Assembly: GCF_036241575.1 (NCBI RefSeq)
Contig: NZ_CP108455.1
Location: 3,840,001-3,904,000, forward strand
Reading direction: 5' to 3'
Length of the DNA: 64,000 nucleotides
From: Streptomyces sp. NBC_01267
GTDB taxonomy: Bacteria > Actinomycetota > Actinomycetes > Streptomycetales > Streptomycetaceae
A program made the position numbers and the translations under genes. The notes beneath the pieces were generated by a model. That model was not told where the DNA came from. It worked only from the letters and a program-made list of their open reading frames with translations, and searched no databases. Shown piece after piece: positions 1-6,769 of the stretch. Each line of letters begins with the position of its first letter. The first letter of the stretch is position 1.

Positions 1-1134
1 TTCCCCGCTCCCCCTGTCCGAGCTGACCGAGGAGCCGCCGTCCGAGCCGCCGTCCGAGCCGCCGTCGCCGTCCGACCCGCCGTCGGCGTCCGGCTCGACG
101 GAGTAACGCTTCCGCAGCTCACCGATCACCCCGAAGGCCGCCGCCGCCACCGGTACGGCGAGAAGCATCCCCAGCAGCCCCGCCACGCTCGCCCCGGCGG
201 CCAGCGACACCATGATCATGGCCGGATGCATCTGGACCGTACGGCTCTGGATCGCCGGCTGGAGCACATGCCCCTCCAGCACCTGTACGGCGAGGACGAC
301 GCCCAGCGCCCAGAGCGCGATCACGAACCCCCGGTCGGCGAGCGCGACCAGCACGGCGACCGCGCCCGAGAGGAACGCGCCGAGATACGGGATGTACGCG
401 CCGACGAACACCAGCGCCCCCAGCCCGATGGCGCCCGGGATCCGCAGGATCAGCAGGCCCGCGGTGATGCAGACGGCGTCGATCAGTGCGATGAGGGTGG
501 TCCCGCGCATGAAGCCCTCGACCGCCTCGAAGGCGCGCCGGGCCATGGCCTCGACCATGGGTGCGCTACGGGGGGCGATCGCGTGCGCGAGTCCGGGTGC
601 GCGGTCCGCGTCACGGAGGAAGAAGAAGGTCAGCAGCAGGGACAGCACGCTGGTCGCGATGAGGGTGCCGACCAGACTCAGCCCGTTCAGCAGCCCTCCG
701 GCGGCCCCGGCCCCGAACTTGCCGAGCAGTTTCTTGGACTTGTCGGCGATGTTGGTGATGCCGTCCCCGGTGGTCACCCCGAGGTGGTCGGCGACCCACT
801 TCCCCGCGTCCTTGAGCGAGGCGACGATCTGGTCGCCGTTGTCGATGAGCGCGGTGGCGACGATGTACCCGGCCCCGCCCACGACCGCGACGAGCGCGGC
901 ACAGGTCAGCCCGGCCGCGAGCGACCGGTTCAGCCGCATCCGTACGAGCCACCGGTGCACCGGCCCGAGCAGCGCGGTGCCGAGCAGCGCCAGCAGTACG
1001 GGCGTGACGGCGCTCTTGAAGGTGACACTGAGCCAGACGGCCACTCCGGCAACGCCGGTGACGAGCAGAGCGACGATGCACCAGGCGGCCAGCCGCCGGA
1101 CGTGGACGGGGAGAAGCGGCTTCTGGGTATGCAC
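1..1134 (-). CDS. AI-2E family transporter (partial, C-terminus beyond the window)
   Basis: The reverse strand reads open from a GTG at 1134 to the window edge, giving about 377 residues without a stop. The protein is a polytopic membrane protein of the AI-2E (PF01594) family. Several hydrophobic segments are seen, and the diagnostic C-terminal stretch with LEGHVLQPAIQ, then HPAMIMVSL and a GLLGMLLAVP segment, is present. The tail turns polar, with repeated Asp-Gly-Gly-Ser units, so little is probably missing. Members export autoinducer-2 in some bacteria, but in actinobacteria the substrate is unknown. I chose GTG 1134 because it lies just downstream of the pirin terminator hairpin and no better start precedes the first membrane segment. 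The start is uncertain; the family call is firm. Confidence 0.88.
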   Translation of the reverse strand, partial: MHTQKPLLPVHVRRLAAWCIVALLVTGVAGVAVWLSVTFKSAVTPVLLALLGTALLGPVHRWLVRMRLNRSLAAGLTCAALVAVVGGAGYIVATALIDNGDQIVASLKDAGKWVADHLGVTTGDGITNIADKSKKLLGKFGAGAAGGLLNGLSLVGTLIATSVLSLLLTFFFLRDADRAPGLAHAIAPRSAPMVEAMARRAFEAVEGFMRGTTLIALIDAVCITAGLLILRIPGAIGLGALVFVGAYIPYLGAFLSGAVAVLVALADRGFVIALWALGVVLAVQVLEGHVLQPAIQSRTVQMHPAMIMVSLAAGASVAGLLGMLLAVPVAAAAFGVIGELRKRYSVEPDADGGSDGDGGSDGGSDGGSSVSSDRGSGE

Positions 1135-1213
1135 GGGTCCAGCCGACCACGCGGCCGGAGGTCCGGCCCGTTCGCCGGGGCCGGGCGGGTGGCGCGGGGC
1201 GGCGGATGTGCGG

Positions 1214-1244
1214 AACGGGGTGCCTGCGGCGCAGGCACCCCGTT
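1214..1244 (-). terminator. Rho-independent-type hairpin after the pirin gene
   Basis: A perfect 14-bp inverted repeat (arms 1214-1227 and 1231-1244, 3-nt loop) lies between the pirin stop and the AI-2E start, both on the reverse strand. It probably ends the pirin transcript. There is no clear U-tract, as is usual in Streptomyces. Confidence 0.7.
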
Positions 1245-1267
1245 CGGCGATCGGACCGGGACGGGAC

Positions 1268-2224
1268 CTACATCCCGTGCACCGCCGGGATCGTTCCCAG
1301 ACGCCCGCGCTGGAAGTCCTCGAACGCCTGCCGGAGTTCGGCCTCACTGTTCATCACGAACGGCCCGTAGTGCGCCATCGGCTCCCGTATCGGGCGCCCG
1401 CCCAGCAGCACGACCTCCAGGTCGGGGCTCTTCGCATCCTGGGTCTCGTCCGCGCGGACGGTCAGCGAGGACCCGGCACCGAACACCGCGGTCTGCCCGG
1501 TGTGGACCGGCCTGCGGTCCGTACCGACGGAACCCCGCCCGGCCATCACGTACGCGAGCCCGTTGAAGTCCTCACGCCACGGCAGCGTGACCTCCGCGCC
1601 CGGCCGCACCGTCGCGTGGATCATCGTGATCGGCGTGTGCGTGATCCCGGGGCCCTCGTGCCCGTCCAGCTCACCGGCGATGACCCGGAGCAGCGCGCCC
1701 CCGTCGGGGGAGGTCAGCAGCTGGACCTGACCGCCGCCGATGTCCTGGTAGCGGGGGGCCATCATCTTGTCGGCCGCGGGGAGGTTCACCCAGAGCTGGA
1801 GCCCGTGGAAGAGCCCGCCGCTCACGACGAGCGACTCCGGCGGCGCCTCGATGTGCAGCAGCCCGGCGCCCGCGGTCATCCACTGGGTGTCGCCGTCGTT
1901 GATCGTGCCGCCGCCACCGTTGGAGTCCTGGTGGACGAAGGTACCGTCGATCAGGTAGGTGACGGTCTCGAAGCCGCGGTGCGGATGCCAGGGGGTGCCC
2001 TTGGGCTCGCCCGGCGCGTACTCCACCTCACCCATCTGGTCCATCATGATGAACGGGTCGAGGTACTGGTAGTTGATCCCCGCGAAGGCACGGCGCACCG
2101 GGAATCCCTCACCCTCGAAACCCCCCGGCGCGGTCGACACCGCCAGCACCGGACGCGGCACGGCACTCTCGGGCGCACTGACGCGCGGCAGGCTCAGCGG
2201 GTTCTCAACGGTCACAGCAGGCAT
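1268..2224 (-). CDS. Pirin family protein
   Basis: This is a 318-residue bicupin of the pirin family. The N-terminal cupin carries the usual HPHRGFETVTYL metal-binding segment (near residue 80), followed by a conserved histidine in the HIEAPPE region. A pirin C-terminal domain ends in EAELRQAFEDFQRGRLG. Pirins are cytosolic metal-binding proteins; some have quercetinase activity or act as redox-linked co-regulators, but the role here is unknown. I used ATG 2224 rather than an upstream in-frame start at 2284, because AAGGAGGG stands seven bases before it. The gene stands alone between a lone SseB-like gene and the AI-2E gene. The upstream DNA contains TTCAACTA, a possible half-operator. Confidence 0.92.
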   Translation of the reverse strand: MPAVTVENPLSLPRVSAPESAVPRPVLAVSTAPGGFEGEGFPVRRAFAGINYQYLDPFIMMDQMGEVEYAPGEPKGTPWHPHRGFETVTYLIDGTFVHQDSNGGGGTINDGDTQWMTAGAGLLHIEAPPESLVVSGGLFHGLQLWVNLPAADKMMAPRYQDIGGGQVQLLTSPDGGALLRVIAGELDGHEGPGITHTPITMIHATVRPGAEVTLPWREDFNGLAYVMAGRGSVGTDRRPVHTGQTAVFGAGSSLTVRADETQDAKSPDLEVVLLGGRPIREPMAHYGPFVMNSEAELRQAFEDFQRGRLGTIPAVHGM

Positions 2225-2351
2225 GGCGGCCCTCCTTGCGGGATGCTCTTCCACCAAAGTAGTTGAATGGTGAACATCCAGCAAGCCATACGCATTCCCC
2301 GACCGGTCACCGCCGGAGAAACGCCTGGTCGGAGGGGTGGAGCGGGCCGCG

Positions 2352-2801
2352 TCAGCCGTACATGCGCCGCATCGCGAAGTCGACCATCTGCTCCACGGCC
2401 TTCGCGTCGAAGACCATCCGGTGCTCGCCCTCCATGTCGAGGACGAAGCCGTATCCGGTGGGCAGCAGGTCGATCACCTCGGCGCCGGTGATCACGAAGT
2501 ACTTGGACTCCTTGCCCGCGTACCTGCGCAGCTCCTTCAGCGAGGTGAACATCGGGATCACCGGCTGCTGGGTGTTGTGCAGGGCGAGGAACCCGGGGTT
2601 GTCACCACGCGGGCAGTAGACCTTCGACGTGGCGAAGATCTGCTGGAAGTCCTCGGCGGCCATCGACCCGGTGGTGAAGGCCCGCACGCCGTCGGCGAGC
2701 GAGGGCGGCGAGGGCTCGGGGTAGAGCGGCTGAGCACCGTAGCCGGGCTGCGGGGCGGCGTACTGCTGCTGGGCGCCCTGGTTCTGGTCATAGCCGTACA
2801 T
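2352..2801 (-). CDS. SseB family protein
   Basis: The product has 149 residues. The first 35 are a disordered Gln/Tyr/Pro-rich leader (MYGYDQNQGAQQQYAAP), and the rest matches an SseB N-terminal-type domain, with the CPRGDNPGFLALHNTQQPVIPMF segment and an EVIDLLPTGYGFVLD core. In enteric bacteria SseB is a chaperone for secreted proteins, but the actinobacterial versions are stand-alone proteins of unknown role. I chose ATG 2801 over GTG 2828, since the extra nine residues look non-coding and the Tyr/Gln leader is the normal beginning. It is divergent from the acyl-CoA dehydrogenase gene. Confidence 0.75.
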   Translation of the reverse strand: MYGYDQNQGAQQQYAAPQPGYGAQPLYPEPSPPSLADGVRAFTTGSMAAEDFQQIFATSKVYCPRGDNPGFLALHNTQQPVIPMFTSLKELRRYAGKESKYFVITGAEVIDLLPTGYGFVLDMEGEHRMVFDAKAVEQMVDFAMRRMYG

Positions 2802-2892
2802 GGGCGCAAGAGTACTGAGTAACGACACGTCGGCGCAGGGGCGTTCCCGCCACCGTCCTCGTCACATTCGGCCTCGGGGGGTTGCAACTTAT

Positions 2893-2929
2893 TACCGGTG
2901 GGTAGCATCATCGTAGCTACTTGCTGGTA
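2893..2929. promoter_or_regulatory. Imperfect palindrome in the fadE-type promoter
   Basis: Two 14-bp arms (2893-2906 and 2916-2929) match at 10 of 14 positions, with identical TACC and GTAGC ends, and are separated by 9 nt. They sit 37-73 nt before the acyl-CoA dehydrogenase start, where a TetR-type repressor of fatty acid genes could bind. The regulator is not identified. Confidence 0.4.
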
Positions 2930-2965
2930 TTCGTTACAGGTATGCGTTACGAGAGGGCCGTCGCC

Positions 2966-4792
2966 ATGGGGCACTACAAGTCGAATCTCCGCGACATCGA
3001 GTTCAACCTCTTCGAGGTCCTCGGCCGCGACAAGCTGTACGGCACCGGGCCGTTCGCCGAGATGGACGTCGACACCGCGAAGAGCATCCTCGACGAGGTG
3101 GCCCGTCTCGCGGAGAACGAGCTCGCCGAGTCCTACGCCGACGCCGACCGCAACCCGCCGGTCTTCGACCCGAAGACCCACACCGCACCCGTGCCGGACA
3201 CCTTCAAGAAGTCGTACCAGGCGTTCATGGAGTCCGAGTACTGGCGGCTCGGCCTGCCCGAGGAGATCGGCGGCACCACCGCGCCCCGCTCCCTCATCTG
3301 GGCGTACGCGGAACTGCTCCTCGGCGCCAACCCGGCGATCTGGATGTACTCCTCCGGTCCGGCCTTCGCCGGGATCCTCTACGAGGAGGGCACCGAGGAG
3401 CAGAAGAAGATCGCCGAGATCGCCGTCGAGAAGCAGTGGGGCTCGACGATGGTCCTCACCGAGCCGGACGCGGGCTCGGACGTGGGCGCCGGCCGGACGA
3501 AGGCCGTGCAGCAGGACGACGGCTCCTGGCACATCGAGGGCGTGAAGCGCTTCATCACCTCGGGCGAGCACGACATGTCCGAGAACATCATTCACTACGT
3601 CCTGGCCCGCCCCGAGGGCGCCGGCCCCGGCACCAAGGGCCTCTCGCTCTTCATGGTCCCGAAGTTCGAGTTCGACTGGACCACCGGCGAGCTGGGCGAG
3701 CGCAACGGCGTCTACGCCACCAACGTCGAGCACAAGATGGGCCTGAAGGCCTCCAACACCTGCGAGATGACCTTCGGCGACCAGCACCCCGCCAAGGGCT
3801 GGCTGATCGGTGACAAGCACGAGGGCATCCGTCAGATGTTCCGCATCATCGAGTTCGCCCGGATGATGGTGGGCACCAAGGCCATCGCCACGCTCTCGAC
3901 CGGCTACCTGAACGCCCTGGAGTACGCCAAGGAGCGCGTCCAGGGCCCCGACCTCGCGCAGTTCATGGACAAGACCGCGCCGAAGGTCACCATCACGCAC
4001 CACCCCGACGTGCGCCGCTCGCTGATGACGCAGAAGGCGTACGCCGAGGGCATGCGCACCCTGGTCCTCTACACCGCCTCCGTCCAGGACGCGATCCAGG
4101 AGAAGGAGGCCGCGGGCGAGGACGCCAAGGCGCTGCACGGCCTCAACGACCTGCTGCTGCCCATCGTGAAGGGGTACGGCTCGGAGAAGTCGTACGAGCA
4201 GCTGGCCCAGTCGCTGCAGACCTTCGGCGGCTCCGGCTACCTCCAGGAGTACCCGGTCGAGCAGTACATCCGGGACGCCAAGATCGACACCCTTTACGAG
4301 GGCACCACCGCCATCCAGGGCCAGGACTTCTTCTTCCGGAAGATCGTCCGCGACCAGGGCGCGGCGCTGAACACCCTCTCCGAGGAGATCAAGAAGTTCC
4401 TGGCGGCCGGTACCGGCGGCGACGAGCTGCACGCCGCCCGTGAGCAGCTCGCCAAGGCGGCCGTGGACCTGGAGGCGATCGTCGGCGCGATGATCACCGA
4501 CCTCACCTCGACCGGCGAGGACGTCAAGAACATCTACAAGGTGGGCCTCAACACCACCCGCCTGCTGCTCGCCTCCGGCGATGTCGTCGTGGCGTACCTG
4601 CTGCTCAGGTCCGCCGCCGTGGCGGGCGAGAAGCTGCCGACCGCCGCCGCCAAGGACAAGGCGTTCTACCAGGGCAAGATCGCGGCTGCGAAGTTCTTCG
4701 CGGCGAACATCCTGCCGGACGTGAGTGCGCAGCGCGCGCTCGCCGAGACCGTCGACAACTCCCTGATGGACCTCGACGAGGCCGCCTTCTGA
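2966..4792 (+). CDS. Acyl-CoA dehydrogenase, long FadE type
   Basis: This 608-residue flavoprotein should catalyse the first (alpha,beta-desaturation) step of fatty acid beta-oxidation. It has the N-terminal extension starting [13 protein letters not shown], the middle-domain signature with TEPDAGSD, a C-terminal FAD-binding helical domain, and the extra C-terminal domain of the long acyl-CoA dehydrogenases. The segment [13 protein letters not shown] near residue 445 carries the expected catalytic-region glutamate. ATG 2966 follows GAGAGGG at good distance and matches the normal family start; an in-frame start at 2921 would add residues that do not fit. The gene is monocistronic. The palindrome just upstream suggests substrate-responsive repression. 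Its chain-length preference cannot be read from sequence. Confidence 0.93.
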   Translation: MGHYKSNLRDIEFNLFEVLGRDKLYGTGPFAEMDVDTAKSILDEVARLAENELAESYADADRNPPVFDPKTHTAPVPDTFKKSYQAFMESEYWRLGLPEEIGGTTAPRSLIWAYAELLLGANPAIWMYSSGPAFAGILYEEGTEEQKKIAEIAVEKQWGSTMVLTEPDAGSDVGAGRTKAVQQDDGSWHIEGVKRFITSGEHDMSENIIHYVLARPEGAGPGTKGLSLFMVPKFEFDWTTGELGERNGVYATNVEHKMGLKASNTCEMTFGDQHPAKGWLIGDKHEGIRQMFRIIEFARMMVGTKAIATLSTGYLNALEYAKERVQGPDLAQFMDKTAPKVTITHHPDVRRSLMTQKAYAEGMRTLVLYTASVQDAIQEKEAAGEDAKALHGLNDLLLPIVKGYGSEKSYEQLAQSLQTFGGSGYLQEYPVEQYIRDAKIDTLYEGTTAIQGQDFFFRKIVRDQGAALNTLSEEIKKFLAAGTGGDELHAAREQLAKAAVDLEAIVGAMITDLTSTGEDVKNIYKVGLNTTRLLLASGDVVVAYLLLRSAAVAGEKLPTAAAKDKAFYQGKIAAAKFFAANILPDVSAQRALAETVDNSLMDLDEAAF

Positions 4793-5106
4793 CGGCCTGC
4801 TGATCACCGTCCGGTCAGCATCCGATCGCCCGCTGATCCAAATCTGACCCAAATCCCGCGGCACCTCGCGGCAGCGGGCCAGGACGCCTTCCACGTCTTC
4901 CCGGAACAGGCGCCCTGGCCCGCTTTCGTATGCGATCACCCGCCATTTCCGCCCCGGCAGCCGGAGTTCACGCACCCGCGATTCCGGCATCCCGGTCACC
5001 CGGATCGGCCCGGCCCCAGAACGTCCAAGATCGTCCGCGGGCCGGCCGGGCATCCCTGTCCCCGCAGCGAAAGCGAGGCCACAGCCGCGGTCGTTAGGGT
5101 GGCTGC
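4793..5106. other. Gene-poor spacer with a long hairpin
   Basis: This 314-nt gap between the acyl-CoA dehydrogenase and aminopeptidase genes holds an inverted repeat listed separately at 4874-4923. A reverse-strand frame across 4840-5040 reads as a plausible short peptide (RVRELRLPGRKWRV and so on). It has no stop and runs straight into the antisense of the dehydrogenase gene, so I do not call it a gene. It could be a decayed gene remnant. Confidence 0.4.
4874..4923 (+). terminator. Long-stem hairpin downstream of the acyl-CoA dehydrogenase gene
   Basis: Two 15-nt arms (4874-4888 and 4909-4923), complementary except at one position, enclose a 20-nt loop. They lie 82 nt after the dehydrogenase stop. 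A terminator or mRNA-stabilising 3' structure is likely. Confidence 0.5.
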
Positions 5107-6402
5107 ATGAGCACATCCGTCCGCTTCGACCGCGGCCACACCGACGACCTGATGACCTTCCTCACGGCCAGCCCCTCGCCGTACCACGCCGTGGCGAACG
5201 CCGCCGCGCGCCTGGAGAAGGCAGGCTTCCGCCAGGTCGCGGAGACCGACGCCTGGGACGCCTCCACGGGCGGGAAGTATGTGCTGCGCGGTGGCGCGAT
5301 CGTCGCCTGGTACGTGCCGGAGAGCGCACAGCCGCACACCCCGTACCGGATCGTCGGCGCGCACACCGACTCCCCGAACCTGCGCGTGAAGCCCCTGCCG
5401 GACACCGGCAGCGACGGCTGGCGCCAGGTGGCCGTCGAGATCTACGGCGGCACCCTGCTCAACACCTGGCTGGACCGGGACCTGGGCCTCGCCGGGCGGC
5501 TGACCCTGCGCGACGGCAGCCACCGGCTGGTCAATGTGGACCGGGCGCTGCTGCGGGTGCCACAGCTCGCCATCCACCTCGACCGCTCGGTCCACACCGA
5601 CGGCCTCAAGCTCGACAAGCAGCGCCACATGCAGCCGATCTGGGGCCTGGGCGACGTCCAGGAAGGCGACCTGATCCGCTTCGTCGCCGAGGAGGCCGGT
5701 GTCCAGGCCGAGGACGTGACCGGCTGGGACCTGATGGTCCACCCCACCGAGGCCCCCGGCTACCTGGGCCGCGACCGCGAGCTGCTCGCGGGTCCCCGGA
5801 TGGACAACCTGCTCTCCGTGCACGCCGCCACGGCCGCGCTGGCCGCCGTGGCCGGTTCCGGTGACGCGCTGCCGTACATCCCGGTGATGGCCGCCTTCGA
5901 CCACGAGGAGAACGGCTCCCAGTCCGACACCGGCGCCGACGGCCCGCTGCTCGGCAACGTACTGGAGCGTTCGGTCTTCGCCCGGGGCGGCGCCTACGAG
6001 GACAAGGCCCGCGCGTTCGCCGGGACGGTCTGTCTGTCCTCCGACACCGGCCACGCCGTGCACCCCAACTACAGCGAGCGCCACGACCCCACGCACCACC
6101 CGCGCGCCAACGGCGGACCGATCCTCAAGGTCAACGTCAACATGCGGTACGCGACGGACGGCAGCGGCCGGGCGGTGTTCGCCGAGGCCTGCGAGAAGGC
6201 CGGGGTGCCGATGCAGAGCTTCGTCTCGAACAACTCCATGCCGTGCGGCACCACCATCGGCCCGATCACCGCGGCCCGGCACGGCATCCGGACCGTCGAC
6301 ATCGGCGTCGCGATCCTCTCCATGCACAGCGCCCGCGAGCTGTGCGGAGCCGACGACCCGTACCTGCTCGCCAACGCGCTGGTCGCGTTCCTGGAGGGCT
6401 GA
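5107..6402 (+). CDS. M18 family aminopeptidase
   Basis: This 431-residue cytosolic metallo-aminopeptidase belongs to the aspartyl/M18 family and removes N-terminal residues from peptides. The two-zinc site can be traced: GAHTDSP (His86), MDNLLS, DHEENGS with the paired glutamates, and SMHSARE near the C-terminus. The hallmark DTGHAVHPNY segment is also present. The length is normal for the family. ATG 5107 is the natural start, directly following a short AT-poor leader. It is transcribed alone and is followed at once by a 15-bp tandem repeat array. Confidence 0.94.
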   Translation: MSTSVRFDRGHTDDLMTFLTASPSPYHAVANAAARLEKAGFRQVAETDAWDASTGGKYVLRGGAIVAWYVPESAQPHTPYRIVGAHTDSPNLRVKPLPDTGSDGWRQVAVEIYGGTLLNTWLDRDLGLAGRLTLRDGSHRLVNVDRALLRVPQLAIHLDRSVHTDGLKLDKQRHMQPIWGLGDVQEGDLIRFVAEEAGVQAEDVTGWDLMVHPTEAPGYLGRDRELLAGPRMDNLLSVHAATAALAAVAGSGDALPYIPVMAAFDHEENGSQSDTGADGPLLGNVLERSVFARGGAYEDKARAFAGTVCLSSDTGHAVHPNYSERHDPTHHPRANGGPILKVNVNMRYATDGSGRAVFAEACEKAGVPMQSFVSNNSMPCGTTIGPITAARHGIRTVDIGVAILSMHSARELCGADDPYLLANALVAFLEG

Positions 6403-6405
6403 CCC

Positions 6406-6539
6406 CCGGTTCGCTGAACTCCGGTTCGCTGAACTCCGGTTCGCTGAACTCCGGTTCGCTGAACTCCGGTTCGCTGACCCCCGGTTCGCTGACCCCCGGT
6501 TCGCTGAACACGATTCACTGCACACCGATGCGCTGAACT
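6406..6539. repeat. 15-bp tandem repeat array (minisatellite)
   Basis: The unit CCGGTTCGCTGAACT is repeated exactly at 6406, 6421, 6436 and 6451. Variants ending in CCC follow at 6466 and 6481, then more diverged copies at 6496, 6511 and 6525, so about nine units in all. The array begins 3 nt after the aminopeptidase stop codon. The unit length keeps any reading frame open, which explains the repetitive translations seen in several frames, but no gene signal is present. Confidence 0.9.
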
Positions 6540-6551
6540 CCCGTGCGCCGA

Positions 6552-6623
6552 GCGGCTGTTCCGGTCACCGGCGGGTGCGCCCGCACGCCCGGAACAGCCG
6601 CGCCGCCCGCCCGGAACAGCCGC
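6552..6623 (+). terminator. Inverted repeat with one left arm and two alternative right arms
   Basis: A 13-nt arm (6552-6564) is exactly complementary to 6589-6601 and again to 6611-6623. Either pairing gives a strong hairpin after the repeat array and before the SARP gene. Probably a terminator for the aminopeptidase transcript; alternative pairing is a notable feature. Confidence 0.55.
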
Positions 6624-6769
6624 TCCGGGCGACCCGAGCAGCCGGACCGTACCGCCGGATCAGCAGGTTCGGACCAGGGGCGGGCGAATCCTGCCGGATC
6701 CCGCCCGGCCCGCGGGACGTATCCTCGGAAAACTGTCCGGGGGGCCGGTCCGGGGATCTGGGAGACGCC

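Noticed and set aside
4840..5040. Reverse-strand peptide RVRELRLPGRKWRV... in the spacer before the aminopeptidase
   Set aside because: It reads plausibly but has no stop of its own, crosses the hairpin 4874-4923 and continues into antisense. No ribosome site or family recognised; at most a decayed remnant.
2558..5116. 852-residue open frame on the reverse strand
   Set aside because: It is antisense to the acyl-CoA dehydrogenase gene and has Arg/Gly/Leu-rich shadow composition. Stops are rare in this frame only because of high GC.
6406..6539. Possible CRISPR array
   Set aside because: Repeats are 15 bp and contiguous without spacers, so this is a minisatellite.
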